DNA of 48,688 nt from Caryophanales bacterium (GTDB taxonomy: Bacteria > Bacillota_I > Bacilli_A > RF39 > UBA660): the NCBI GenBank assembly GCA_016288795.1, contig JAEELI010000015.1:1-48688 (forward strand). The letters are read 5' to 3'. The number at the start of each line of letters is the position of its first letter. Positions within the stretch are counted from its first letter, which is position 1. Position numbers and translations under genes: made by a program. The notes under the pieces were generated by a model. It was not told the DNA's origin. It was given only the letters and a program-made list of their open reading frames with translations, and made no database searches. Positions 16,531-25,763 of the stretch are shown in pieces.

Positions 16531-17298
16531 TTAATATACTATAGTAGCAGATTTATTCATTATATAATTATATAGAAAATCACTAACTATTTTTGTTTCC
16601 CCTGGATTCTTTGTATAAGATGAGTTTCTTGGAACTGGTTTAATTTTGATATTTGCTTCTTCAGCTACTTCTAATAATTTTGCATATTCATCAGGAACAG
16701 CAAATAATAGGTATGAAGAATCTCCAGCGCTTGAATCCCAGAATACATCTCTACCACTTGAATCTCTAACAGATAAAACATTAATACTTTCAATTAGTTT
16801 TCCGTATAATATTTGACCATCATCGCCTCTTGATAGAACATATAAGTCTATGTAATCGCCTGGATATATTGAATTGGCGTAAGTAGTTTCCATATTAACA
16901 CTAAGTTCATATAATGTGTAACCATCAGCAATATTGTCTAATACTGAATTAGGTAAAGCATCTTTTTCACAAACTTGAGATTTGTAAAAGAATCCATTAG
17001 TTGGAATACTTGTTCCAATACAGACATATTTTCCTTCAAGATAACTAGCATCAGTAACAATATCACTATCTTTAACTGTTGATCTGGTTATTTCTTTATA
17101 CTCAATATTGTCAGATTCAATCAATTTTCCAGTATCAATCTTCTCAACAGCATAGGGAATGCTTATTGTAGTTATTGCTTGACTAACTCTATAGTTATAG
17201 AAATACCATAGAACAAGAACACCAGCAATTACAGCAATTAATGTAACTGTGTTTTTGTTTCCTATAAATCTTTTAATTGTATTTACTAAACTTCCCAT
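16531..17298 (-). CDS. cpaB: CpaB/RcpC-like SAF-domain pilus assembly protein
   Basis: A 255-residue protein with one N-terminal transmembrane helix (about 18-35) and an outside SAF/RcpC region: TISIPYAVEKIDTGKLIESDNIEYKEI at about 44-70, then YELSVNMETTYANSIYPGDYIDLYVL (about 128-154), the characteristic GDxVD element. It ends with a variable tail. CpaB guides Tad pilins across the outer layers. It sits in the expected place before TadA. The family assignment rests on fold-like motifs and synteny. Confidence 0.83.
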   Translation of the reverse strand: MGSLVNTIKRFIGNKNTVTLIAVIAGVLVLWYFYNYRVSQAITTISIPYAVEKIDTGKLIESDNIEYKEITRSTVKDSDIVTDASYLEGKYVCIGTSIPTNGFFYKSQVCEKDALPNSVLDNIADGYTLYELSVNMETTYANSIYPGDYIDLYVLSRGDDGQILYGKLIESINVLSVRDSSGRDVFWDSSAGDSSYLLFAVPDEYAKLLEVAEEANIKIKPVPRNSSYTKNPGETKIVSDFLYNYIMNKSATIVY

Positions 17299-17312
17299 TT
17301 TATTCTTCCTTT

Positions 17313-17717
17313 CTATTTTCTAGTTTCTAATATTGCATCAACTCTTGTAGCCATATCAAATGTTTCTGAAGTAGTTGTTACTGTATATGGTTGAGTTCCA
17401 CTAACAATTTCTACGCTCGCTTTAGGAGGAGCTTCATAAACAGCAGTAAATGTCAAAGTATAATCTGTTGTAATATCTGCTACATCAGCAAATCTTCTTA
17501 AGAAACTTTCAATATACTTCTCTTTGTTTATTTTTAACTCCCCGTATTCGCGATAATAAGCGTAATCAACAGCTTCAGTCATCGCTGCTTCTGATATTTG
17601 CTTTATAGTATAAGAGTCGAAGGTGTTATTGGAGGTAACATTTCTAATTAGTAGCATTATAACTACTACGAATATACCTAAAACAACTAACCAATATCCC
17701 CAATAAGCTTGCTTCAT
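17313..17717 (-). CDS. TadE-like single-pass protein at head of the Tad genes
   Basis: A 134-residue protein. MKQAYWG is followed by a hydrophobic helix (about 8-26), then a roughly 105-residue outside domain (VDYAYYREYGEL, ESFLRRFADV, AVYEAPPKASVEIVSG). It looks like a minor pilin of the TadE kind, with a short leader and N-terminal helix, but has no conserved Glu after the leader. Strong AAGGAGG upstream. It is 14 bp before CpaB and 18 bp after the large adhesin, linking the two. Confidence 0.72.
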   Translation of the reverse strand: MKQAYWGYWLVVLGIFVVVIMLLIRNVTSNNTFDSYTIKQISEAAMTEAVDYAYYREYGELKINKEKYIESFLRRFADVADITTDYTLTFTAVYEAPPKASVEIVSGTQPYTVTTTSETFDMATRVDAILETRK

Positions 17718-17735
17718 AAAATGTTTCCTCCTTTT

Positions 17736-20700
17736 CTATTTCCAAGATGGTCCAACATTTATATTAGAACCATAACCTGTTTTAAAGTATGCTAATTCAT
17801 GAGTTGTAGTAATACTCCATCTAGCTGCGTCTTTATCAATTGCTTCAGTCCATAATGTCCAGTATTCAGTATTTGCACCATTATTTCTCTCTGATTTACT
17901 TCTTGGTCTAGGAACACCAAATTTAATTTCAGAACTATAATGATCTACTAAATCATCAATAAAGTCACTATAACACATTATATTACTATAAGTATTTCCA
18001 TCGTCATCGTTATAATCATAACAAGTTAAATTTCCATTTACATATGTATCAATCTTTTCATTTTCTTCTCTGATATGACTAATAATGCCACTAGTCATAT
18101 GAATCTTCATAGCAAATTTGTTACTCTTGACTACATTATCGGTTTCAAGATCATATATCTTTTCACCATCTTCAATAATCTCTTCAGTTGTAACTTTTGC
18201 CTTTAATTCTTCAGCAGTATCAACATTTTCACTATATTGCCAGTTGCTTCCAAGTTCTCTATTATTTGGATTTAAATCACTTGTTGTAACTGAACGATAG
18301 TCAAATTCATATCCACCGTTTCCAGGTTTACAAACCTTAGTGAATGAAACCTTATCAGGTAATATTTGTCCAGCTGGTCCATAATATACTCCATTAACCT
18401 TTAGACATTCATAGACTTGTGGACAATCAGGTTCATCACATGTTTTGCATAATTCTGCAAATTGTTCCCTGGCCGTTTTAGCTATTGTTCCGCCTGAATA
18501 TATATCTTTTAATACCTCAGAATTTGGCCCATAATATACACCATTAACCTTTTGACATTTATAATATGTTGGGCAATCAGGACAACAATGTCGTTGAACA
18601 CAGACTTCTCTGCCTTCTTCAGCAACACATTCGGTTATATCTCTATCTTCAAATGGAGGTGGACAATATTCTCTTTCATCCGGACAATTATGTTCAATAC
18701 AATAATTTAAGTTATGTGTTTTTAAACAATCGGATATATCCACATTTTCAAATGGAGGAGGACATTTATCTTTCAACTTACAATTGTTTTCAACACAGTA
18801 ATCTAAATCATGTGTTTTTAAACAATTTGTTAAATCGATGTGTTCCATTGGTGGTGGACATGGATGTCCTCCACCACCTGGACAGTATTCTTGAATACAT
18901 TGTCCCTCAGTCTTAGTTTCCATACATTCTGTAATATCTATCTTTTCACCACTAGATGTTTCACAATAATAAGGTCTATCATCAATAGAATATTTACATG
19001 TCCAAATTCCGTTTTTATTTAGATTGCCTTTAGATTTAGATTCAGCTTTACATACAGTATTATCTTCTAAATATTGTGTTAGAACACTTTTACTTCCACC
19101 TATTAATCTTCCAAGTTTTTGAGTTTCAAAGTATTCACCAACATTTTTAAGAGTAAGTGAGAAATCATAAGTTCCTTTAGCATTAAATCTAACAGGTAAT
19201 CCGTTTTCTAATTCTGTAGCGGTTGTTCCTGATAAATCATCATATTTACTAACAATTGTTCCACTATCGTGTAGTGTTGCAAATTGTGTTGGAGTTTTAT
19301 AACTTGCTGTTTTATTAATTTTTCTAGTTACATATCTAACGTCATCATATTCTACACTCATAGAATGTGTTCCACTATCATCAGTATATGAAACTGTTTT
19401 TGTTTTTGTAGCTGGAGAACTAGCCATATTTGAACCACCACATGAGGTGTAATTGTTATCGATGGTATCTTTTGAACAATATGAACTTGCTTCACTTGTT
19501 GCTGTTGCACCTTTTTCTAGTTCGGCAGTTTTCTTAATATTATAATAACCAGTTTCTTCATATTTAAATGTTATTGTTGGATCAAATTTATAATCAATTG
19601 AATTTAAATCAGTACAACTAGAATATTGTTTAACATAACTGTTAATTTTTGATTTAGTTCCAGCTTTTTCCAAATCGCTTAAAAATTTATCTGTATTTAT
19701 TTTAGAGGTGTAACATGTTTTTGATCCAGTTACTTTAGCGGTTAATTGGAAATATCTACCACTATCTACATTTTGATTTCCTGGTAAAGATAACTTATAA
19801 TCTTCTTTACAATAGACCTTACAATATCTATTATCTGAAACCTCATATGAGTTACCAACAGGGTCTTCATTATTAATAATACATTCTTTAACATTTAATT
19901 TATTTGTAACAGTACAATTACCAGCAGGTCCAGATATTTCATAACCTTCTTTTATTGAAACAGCAGAACTTGCTCCAGTGCTTGAACAACTACCATTTTC
20001 TACTCTTACTTCACATTGTGGTTTAGAACAAGAACTTTCATATTTCTCTTCAAAAAGTTTACAATCCTCTTCATTTTTGTCTACATTACAACTTTTTTCT
20101 AATTGTTCACAAGTAGGTTCACATAATCTGAAGTCTTTATTATCAACGTCTGCGTCTGCATCCTTAGATGATGGTATTAAGCCATCAATATCTGTGAAAT
20201 AGAAACTTTGAACATTTCCTTTTTTACTTGCACTAGAATGCATGTCATAATATTTTGAAGATAATTCAGCATCACTATATTTCACTTTTAAGAAGTATTC
20301 TACTGTTTCAGCATTACACTCCTCTTGAGATACTTCAACAATAACTTTAACTTTTCCAGTTCCATTAGTTACACTATCCGCATTTAATAAGTTTGCTCTA
20401 ACAATAGTTTTTGCCGAATCAGCATACGTTTTAACTGGGTTTTTACTATCATTTATATATAAATTATATTTAACGTTATTAGCTTTGCAATCTGGACAAC
20501 TCAAATCAAGATAAGCATAAGATCCAGAAGATTTAAAGTTTTTTAAAGTAAATTCATATTGATAAGCCTTAGCATTTTTCGCACCAGTTGAAACTGCTTT
20601 TGCAGAATTTTTCCAAGTTATAGATGAGCCTGATATTCCTTTTTTATAATCGATAGCTGCATCCAACCCTTTATTAACTAAAGTCCTAATATTTTTAATT

Positions 20701-21440
20701 ATAGTTTCTTCAGAATGGCCATCAACTCCACTCCATTCAATATTAACACTTTTTATATTACGCCAATTTAATTTAACTATATTGTTTTTGCATCCTCCAG
20801 ATGATGCACAGAATGTATCTTTTAATTGTCTTAATTTTGCTTTAGTTGTATCATCATTCAAAACTTTATCTGTTACATAAACGTGCATATAATGATATGA
20901 TTTACTTAAAATTCCACTAAAATTATCAACTAAACTACTATAATTTGGGGCCATCATCTCATATGTTCTTAATGCAAATTGAGTTATGAAATAATCGTAG
21001 TCAGAATTTCTTGTTTTTCCGTTATAACCTTGTTTAAATATTTCTGTAATACCTGCCCAGTAGATATTTGCGTCAGGTCCAGATTCTGGTTTAACTTGAT
21101 CAAAAACTAGCTCATCACATGAGAATTTTTTATCGCTATCACTTTTCCTAGCTTCTCTACCAGGGTTACGACAGTATCCAACATATTCCTTTCCAGTTCC
21201 ATCCTTTTTTCTATTAAGAATATATTTATAAAGCGTTCTATTCGGTGCTGTATAAGTCTTTGTCTTTCCATCACTTGTATATTTTACCGTAATTTCATAA
21301 TGAACCTTAGTTGGTTTTTTAAAATCACCACTATCATAAAGATAAAAACCGCTCGGACAAGAAGCCGCTCTAGCAACATTCAATCCAAATACTGACAACA
21401 CTATTGCTATAATTATTTTACTTAATTTTTTCATAATCAT
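17736..21440 (-). CDS. Large secreted Cys-rich adhesin with thioester-type (TED) domain
   Basis: A 1234-residue secreted protein: signal peptide to about residue 25 (VARAA), then a region with the two hallmarks of Gram-positive thioester domains, YVGYCRNPG (Cys90) and FITQFALRTY (Gln154), 64 residues apart. Those residues would form an internal Cys-Gln thioester that can bond covalently to host or surface amines. The middle part is beta-rich with many Cys. Residues about 820-960 hold tandem Cys-rich units, and about 960-1020 hold two copies of a C-x-KVNGVYYGP unit. No LPXTG, C-terminal helix or wall-binding motif is present, so retention is by another route, perhaps as a pilus tip subunit. 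Start ATG 21440 overlaps the previous stop (ATGA). Thioester chemistry is inferred; the Trp of the usual TQxAxW motif is Arg here. Confidence 0.75.
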   Translation of the reverse strand: MIMKKLSKIIIAIVLSVFGLNVARAASCPSGFYLYDSGDFKKPTKVHYEITVKYTSDGKTKTYTAPNRTLYKYILNRKKDGTGKEYVGYCRNPGREARKSDSDKKFSCDELVFDQVKPESGPDANIYWAGITEIFKQGYNGKTRNSDYDYFITQFALRTYEMMAPNYSSLVDNFSGILSKSYHYMHVYVTDKVLNDDTTKAKLRQLKDTFCASSGGCKNNIVKLNWRNIKSVNIEWSGVDGHSEETIIKNIRTLVNKGLDAAIDYKKGISGSSITWKNSAKAVSTGAKNAKAYQYEFTLKNFKSSGSYAYLDLSCPDCKANNVKYNLYINDSKNPVKTYADSAKTIVRANLLNADSVTNGTGKVKVIVEVSQEECNAETVEYFLKVKYSDAELSSKYYDMHSSASKKGNVQSFYFTDIDGLIPSSKDADADVDNKDFRLCEPTCEQLEKSCNVDKNEEDCKLFEEKYESSCSKPQCEVRVENGSCSSTGASSAVSIKEGYEISGPAGNCTVTNKLNVKECIINNEDPVGNSYEVSDNRYCKVYCKEDYKLSLPGNQNVDSGRYFQLTAKVTGSKTCYTSKINTDKFLSDLEKAGTKSKINSYVKQYSSCTDLNSIDYKFDPTITFKYEETGYYNIKKTAELEKGATATSEASSYCSKDTIDNNYTSCGGSNMASSPATKTKTVSYTDDSGTHSMSVEYDDVRYVTRKINKTASYKTPTQFATLHDSGTIVSKYDDLSGTTATELENGLPVRFNAKGTYDFSLTLKNVGEYFETQKLGRLIGGSKSVLTQYLEDNTVCKAESKSKGNLNKNGIWTCKYSIDDRPYYCETSSGEKIDITECMETKTEGQCIQEYCPGGGGHPCPPPMEHIDLTNCLKTHDLDYCVENNCKLKDKCPPPFENVDISDCLKTHNLNYCIEHNCPDEREYCPPPFEDRDITECVAEEGREVCVQRHCCPDCPTYYKCQKVNGVYYGPNSEVLKDIYSGGTIAKTAREQFAELCKTCDEPDCPQVYECLKVNGVYYGPAGQILPDKVSFTKVCKPGNGGYEFDYRSVTTSDLNPNNRELGSNWQYSENVDTAEELKAKVTTEEIIEDGEKIYDLETDNVVKSNKFAMKIHMTSGIISHIREENEKIDTYVNGNLTCYDYNDDDGNTYSNIMCYSDFIDDLVDHYSSEIKFGVPRPRSKSERNNGANTEYWTLWTEAIDKDAARWSITTTHELAYFKTGYGSNINVGPSWK
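18583..18980 (-). repeat. Cys-rich tandem repeats in the adhesin
   Basis: Four imperfect units, each about 27-33 codons, with the pattern CPPPxExxDIxxCLxxxxLxYCxxxxC (first unit lacks the CPPP start). DNA copies are recognisable by tggaggaggaca-like blocks near 18655, 18755 and 18850. The conserved CxxxD..C...C spacing suggests small disulfide-linked modules. Confidence 0.75.
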
Positions 21441-22174
21441 TTTTTCCTGCTCTTTCTTTTCTTAATAACCACTACTGGAGTTATTATCGCAACAATGCCA
21501 GCACCAACACCAATTATTATCCATTTATTCTCGTCAATAAATTTAAAGACATTATCAAAGAAAGTTGTTTTACTTTTTGTTTCTTCCCCTTTATCATTTA
21601 TTTTACCAGCTTGAAAGCTTTCAAGTTTTTTATAAAACGTTTCCGAATCGATTTCATCAAAAGTAACATATCTTTTACATAGATAAAATTCTTCTAAATC
21701 ATCACACATAGCTAAATATGAAAAATTATTAAAATGGGGAGTTGTTAGATAAAGTTTTTTATAAGATTCGCCAGTGCATGAAGTTTTGTTTGAAGAATAA
21801 ACTTCAATAGTCCAGTTTGTTACCTCTTCATTGTTCTCCCATTTAAAGGTCAAAACTCCATTTTGGGTATCACTATAATTATATACTTTATTAACGATTC
21901 TTTCTTCCTCTTCTGTTTCTTTTTTGTCTCTTTTGACTACAACATAAAATTCTTCAGATAAGTTATATATGGATATATTAAAATACTCTTCTATTCCCTC
22001 ATCTTCACCATCAGTTACTAAATTTGAGACAACTTCATAATTCGCTGTTATATTCGCGGCTTTTTGTTTTAAGCTTGCTTCTTCATTAACATCGCATGCC
22101 GATGCAGCATAAACATTTATGCCAAGCAAAAAGAAAGCAATCATAAAAGTTAAAAATTTCTTCACCAAAAGCAC
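21437..22174 (-). CDS. Secreted protein with C-terminal membrane anchor, first gene of the Tad transcript
   Basis: About 245 residues. The start is uncertain: GTG 22174 or GTG 22165 (which reads VKKFLTFMIAF) both fit the AAGGTAGG region. A signal peptide ends at VYAASA, followed by an outside domain with several Cys, a helical segment, and a C-terminal transmembrane helix (about 213-234, NKWIIIGVGAGIVAIITP) with a basic tail KKRKSRKK. The layout resembles sortase-anchored proteins but no LPXTG is present, so it is a type I membrane protein. It overlaps the adhesin start and is probably its membrane partner or anchor; that role is inferred only from coupling. Confidence 0.75.
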   Translation of the reverse strand: MLLVKKFLTFMIAFFLLGINVYAASACDVNEEASLKQKAANITANYEVVSNLVTDGEDEGIEEYFNISIYNLSEEFYVVVKRDKKETEEEERIVNKVYNYSDTQNGVLTFKWENNEEVTNWTIEVYSSNKTSCTGESYKKLYLTTPHFNNFSYLAMCDDLEEFYLCKRYVTFDEIDSETFYKKLESFQAGKINDKGEETKSKTTFFDNVFKFIDENKWIIIGVGAGIVAIITPVVVIKKRKSRKK

Positions 22175-22192
22175 ACCTACCTTCTATATAAA

Positions 22193-22221
22193 ATAATAAC
22201 ACAATGCAAGTTTATTATCAA
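22193..22221 (-). promoter_or_regulatory. Sigma-A promoter of the adhesin-Tad transcript
   Basis: The minus strand reads TTGATA (22216-22221), a 17-nt spacer and TATTAT (22193-22198). The leader to the first GTG would be very short, which favours the GTG at 22165. Confidence 0.6.
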
Positions 22222-22228
22222 GGTTAGA

Positions 22229-22257
22229 TTGAATACTTTTTTTACTTATGATATATT
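22229..22257 (+). promoter_or_regulatory. Divergent promoter of the CAAX protease unit
   Basis: TTGAAT (22229-22234), a 17-nt spacer, TATATT (22252-22257). It lies back to back with the minus-strand promoter of the Tad transcript, only 7 bp apart. Confidence 0.5.
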
Positions 22258-22274
22258 ATATCTAGGTGAATGGT

Positions 22275-22955
22275 ATGGAAATAATAAAAAATATTTTTGA
22301 GGCTACTGTTAAACAAATAATTATTATTTTTGTTTATATTTTTGTCTTAATTAGTCTACAGCTGCTATTCAGAGAAGTATTGCTTGGTTCAAATTTATTT
22401 TTAAATACTATTATATATATAATGATAGAGTTAATTCTTTTAATAATTTTCCTATTTATATTTAGAAAAATATATGTTCCCGACTATTACGATTTTAAGA
22501 AAAATGGTCGCAAATATATTGATAAATACTTCCGTTTTTGGTTACTTGGTTTAGTTGTAATGTTAGTAAGTAACATTTTAATCGGTTTATTTGTTAAAAT
22601 ACCCTCAACTAATCAAGATTTAAATGAATCTTTATTAATAACTATGCCGATTTATGGAGTATTATCAACTATAATATTTGCTCCATTTGTAGAGGAAGGT
22701 TTAACTAGAATATGTTTTAAAGATGTTTTTAAAAACAAATATATTTATTTTACTTTATCAGGATTAATATTTGGTGCCCTTCATTTAATTAATGCAAAAA
22801 GTCCTCTTGAATATCTTTATATAATTCCATATGGTGCCTTAGGTTATTCTTTTGCAGCAATATATAAAGAATCTAATAATATATGGACTAATATTTTCTT
22901 CCATGCGATGCATAATGCTATAGCAATTACAATCATATTCCTAGGAGCCCTATAA
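22275..22955 (+). CDS. CPBP-family (CAAX/Abi) intramembrane metalloprotease
   Basis: A 226-residue polytopic membrane protein. ATG 22275 is preferred (AGGTGA five bases before it), though GTG 22266 is open. Transmembrane helices cover most of the chain (about 15-37, 43-64, 90-110, 125-140, 158-172, 180-197, 205-225). The family motifs are all present: VEEGLTR (EExxxR, about 139-145), FGALH (about 166-170) and HAMHN (about 210-214). These residues bind the metal in glutamic intramembrane proteases of the CAAX/bacteriocin-processing type. Substrate unknown. The TAATG overlap with the next gene indicates co-translation. Confidence 0.9.
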   Translation: MEIIKNIFEATVKQIIIIFVYIFVLISLQLLFREVLLGSNLFLNTIIYIMIELILLIIFLFIFRKIYVPDYYDFKKNGRKYIDKYFRFWLLGLVVMLVSNILIGLFVKIPSTNQDLNESLLITMPIYGVLSTIIFAPFVEEGLTRICFKDVFKNKYIYFTLSGLIFGALHLINAKSPLEYLYIIPYGALGYSFAAIYKESNNIWTNIFFHAMHNAIAITIIFLGAL

Positions 22956-23746
22956 TGAAAAGACTGTTTTTTTCTATTATTATAATTATAGTATTTCTAT
23001 TTCTTTATGGTAGATATGTTGAAGTAGATAATTTTAAAGTTCATGAAATAACTATAGATAATTCTTCAGTTCCAGAAAGTTTTCATGAATTAAAAATAGT
23101 TCACTTCTCTGACCTACTATATAATAAGGATGAAAAAAAACTAGATAAATTAAAAAATGAGATTAATTCATTAAAGCCAGATGTTATTATATTTACTGGA
23201 GATTTAACTAGCAAAAAATTTAAATATAAAAATAAAGATTATGATATATTAAAAAGTTTTTTAAAAGACTTAGAGGCATATTTATATAAATATGCCATCG
23301 TTGGTGATAATGATAAAAAAGATTTAAAAAGATATAAAGATTTAATGTTTGAAAGTGATTTTAAATTATTAGATGATGAAAGTGAATTACTTTTTTATAA
23401 AGACGAGAGACCGATTAATATAGTTGGAATTAATAAAGGAAAAAATATTGATGAGTTATTAACTAATGACATTGAATATGATTATAGTATTATATTAGTT
23501 CATGAACCAGATAGAATTAGTTCTTTACCTGGTGGAAATTTATATTTATCTGGCCACTCTCTTGGTGGAATAATAAATATTCCTTATTATGGAGGACTAA
23601 TAAAAAAGAATGGTGCTAAAAAATATATAAGTGGCAATTATAAAGTTGGAGATAAACAATTATATGTATCCAATGGTTTAGGTTATGAATCATTTGAATA
23701 TAGACTATTTAATACTCCATCTATAAATGTATATAGATTTAATTAA
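22955..23746 (+). CDS. Metallophosphoesterase-fold membrane protein with eroded active site (YkuE-like)
   Basis: A 263-residue protein with an N-terminal membrane helix (about 3-19) and a calcineurin-like phosphoesterase fold outside. The expected motifs are visible but altered: DxH reads D53-L-L55, GDxx reads GDLTS (82-86), GNHD reads GDND (117-120), H183 of the second His position is kept, and GHTH reads GHSL (200-203). At least three metal ligands are replaced, so catalysis may be lost or much changed. YkuE-like enzymes act on UDP or phospholipids at the membrane; this one may be a scaffold. It is translated with the CAAX gene and followed by a strong terminator. Confidence 0.75.
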   Translation: MKRLFFSIIIIIVFLFLYGRYVEVDNFKVHEITIDNSSVPESFHELKIVHFSDLLYNKDEKKLDKLKNEINSLKPDVIIFTGDLTSKKFKYKNKDYDILKSFLKDLEAYLYKYAIVGDNDKKDLKRYKDLMFESDFKLLDDESELLFYKDERPINIVGINKGKNIDELLTNDIEYDYSIILVHEPDRISSLPGGNLYLSGHSLGGIINIPYYGGLIKKNGAKKYISGNYKVGDKQLYVSNGLGYESFEYRLFNTPSINVYRFN

Positions 23747-23774
23747 GAATTACTTAGTAATTCTTTTTTTTTAT
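23745..23774 (+). terminator. Terminator after the phosphoesterase gene
   Basis: AAGAATTAC (23745-23753), a 3-nt loop, GTAATTCTT (23757-23765), then a run of T. The hairpin begins at the stop codon and sits 45 bp before uvrB. Confidence 0.9.
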
Positions 23775-23779
23775 TTTTA

Positions 23780-23788
23780 TGATATTAT
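23780..23788 (+). promoter_or_regulatory. Possible extended -10 promoter for uvrB
   Basis: TGA directly precedes TATTAT (23783-23788), about 23 bp before the uvrB start, after the upstream terminator. The -35 is weak. No clear LexA box was seen. Confidence 0.4.
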
Positions 23789-23810
23789 ATTTTTATTAGG
23801 AGGTGGCAAT

Positions 23811-25763
23811 ATGTTTGAATTAGTATCAAATTATAAACCTAGCGGCGATCAGCCTGAAGCTATTAAAGAATTAGTTGAAGGAATAAAGCAAGGAAAGAAA
23901 AAACAAGTTTTACTGGGAGCAACTGGAACTGGTAAAACATTTACTATGGCCAATGTAATTAAAGAAGTTAATAAACCTACTTTAGTTCTTGCTCATAACA
24001 AAACTCTAGCGGGTCAATTATATTCTGAATTTAAAGAATTATTTCCTAATAATCATGTTGAATATTTTGTTAGTTATTACGATTATTATCAACCTGAGGC
24101 CTATGTTCCTTCTAATGATACATATATTGAAAAAGATGCCTCAATTAATGATGAAATTGATGAGTTAAGACATAGCGCCACTTGTGCTTTAATAAATTAT
24201 TCTGATGTCATAGTAGTGGCTTCAGTATCCTGTATATATAATATTGGAGAAAAAGAAGACTACGAAAAAAACATGTTTGTCTTGAGACTTAACGATAAAA
24301 TAAAAAGAAATGAAGTTATAGATAAATTAGTTGATATGACTTATGAAAGAAATGATATAGACTTTAAAAGAGGAACTTTTAGAGTTAGAGGATCACAAAT
24401 AGATATTATTACTTCTAGTGATAAAAATGAGGGAATTAGAATTGAATTAGATGATGATAAAGTATCCTCACTAACTATTTTCGATCCTCTAACCGGAGTT
24501 ATTAAAGAAGAGAAAAAATCTGTAGTTATCTCTCCTGCTTCTCTATTTGTTACTAGTCCAGAAAAATTAGATGAAGCAATTAGAAGAATTAAAGAAGAAT
24601 TGGAAGAAAGAACCAAGTATTTTCACGATAAAGGAAAATTTATTGAAGAACAAAGAATTAAAGAGAGAGTTAATTATGATATGGAAATGCTTAAAGAAAC
24701 AGGATATTGCTCTGGTATTGAGAATTATTCAAGACACTTAGCACTACGAGGCGAAGGGGTAACACCAACCTGTTTAATAGATTTTATGCCTGATGATTTT
24801 TTGATGTTTATTGATGAATCACATGTGACATTACCTCAAGTTAGAGGAATGTTTAATGGCGATAGAATGCGAAAACAAACTTTAGTTGATTATGGGTTTC
24901 GCCTTCCTAGTGCATTAGATAATAGACCATTAAAGTTTGAAGAATTTGAAAAAAAATTAAATAATGTGGTATATGTTTCAGCAACTCCTGGAGATTATGA
25001 AATTGAAGAGTCAAATCATCAAATAGTTGAGCAAATTATTCGACCTACCGGACTATTAGATCCAATTATTGAAGTTAGACCTACTAAAGGACAAATTGAT
25101 GAAATAATCGGAGAAATAAATGAAAGAATTAAACAAAATGAAAGAGTTTTAATTACTACTCTGACAATAAGAATGAGTGAAGAATTAACAAATTACTTAA
25201 AAGAATTAGGTATTAAGGTTGCTTATCTCCATAACGAAATAAAAACATTAGAAAGATTAAAGATTATTCATGATTTAAGAAGTGGTATTTATGATGTTCT
25301 AGTAGGAATTAATCTTCTTCGTGAAGGAATAGATATTCCTGAAGTATCTCTAATATGTATTTTAGATGCTGATAAACAAGGTTTCTTAAGAAGTAGTAGA
25401 AGTTTAATTCAAATTGTTGGAAGATGCGCTAGAAATAGTAATGGAAAAGTTATAATGTTTGCAGATTCTATATCAGAATCAATGAATATAGCTATTAATG
25501 AAACTAAAAGAAGAAGAGAGATTCAAGAAAGATTTAATGAAGAACATGGAATTGTTCCTAAAACTATAGTTAAAGAAATTAAGGAAGTAATCTCTAACCA
25601 AATTGAAAAAACTGCAACTAAACAAAAAAGAAGTAAAAAAGAGATTAAAGATATGTTGATTAAGATTGAAGAAGAAATGAAAGATGCAGCTAAAAAATTA
25701 GATTTTGAAAGAGCAATGGAATTAAGAGATATATTATTTGAATTGAAAGGAGATATAAAATAA
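23811..25763 (+). CDS. uvrB: Excinuclease ABC subunit B
   Basis: A 650-residue UvrB. The start is ATG 23811 because GGAGGTGG lies 5 nt before it and the protein then opens [18 protein letters not shown], the normal UvrB N-terminus; an upstream in-frame extension is not coding. Walker A is GATGTGKT (36-43), the beta-hairpin is at [12 protein letters not shown], the DEAD-like box reads FIDESH, helicase motifs include SATPGDYE and QIVGRCARN, and a C-terminal UVR domain (last 35 residues, [18 protein letters not shown]) binds UvrC. Full length and intact. UvrB verifies DNA lesions in nucleotide excision repair. uvrA does not follow here, unlike the uvrBA arrangement of many Bacilli; an SDR gene does. 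Confidence 0.98.
   Translation: MFELVSNYKPSGDQPEAIKELVEGIKQGKKKQVLLGATGTGKTFTMANVIKEVNKPTLVLAHNKTLAGQLYSEFKELFPNNHVEYFVSYYDYYQPEAYVPSNDTYIEKDASINDEIDELRHSATCALINYSDVIVVASVSCIYNIGEKEDYEKNMFVLRLNDKIKRNEVIDKLVDMTYERNDIDFKRGTFRVRGSQIDIITSSDKNEGIRIELDDDKVSSLTIFDPLTGVIKEEKKSVVISPASLFVTSPEKLDEAIRRIKEELEERTKYFHDKGKFIEEQRIKERVNYDMEMLKETGYCSGIENYSRHLALRGEGVTPTCLIDFMPDDFLMFIDESHVTLPQVRGMFNGDRMRKQTLVDYGFRLPSALDNRPLKFEEFEKKLNNVVYVSATPGDYEIEESNHQIVEQIIRPTGLLDPIIEVRPTKGQIDEIIGEINERIKQNERVLITTLTIRMSEELTNYLKELGIKVAYLHNEIKTLERLKIIHDLRSGIYDVLVGINLLREGIDIPEVSLICILDADKQGFLRSSRSLIQIVGRCARNSNGKVIMFADSISESMNIAINETKRRREIQERFNEEHGIVPKTIVKEIKEVISNQIEKTATKQKRSKKEIKDMLIKIEEEMKDAAKKLDFERAMELRDILFELKGDIK

Noticed and set aside
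18566-19022. Plus-strand reading frames opposite the Cys-rich adhesin
   Set aside because: They have no ribosome site and mirror the Cys/Pro repeats of the minus-strand gene.
443-22174. Ordinary integrative conjugative element
   Set aside because: No relaxase, coupling protein, integrase, excisionase or att repeats were found, and Tad genes are interleaved. The flanks could still contain them.
21437-22174. Sortase-anchored protein
   Set aside because: The C-terminal helix and basic tail look right, but no LPXTG-like motif precedes the helix.
23727-23810. N-terminal extension of uvrB
   Set aside because: It crosses a strong terminator and a promoter, and the canonical UvrB start with GGAGGTGG is at 23811.
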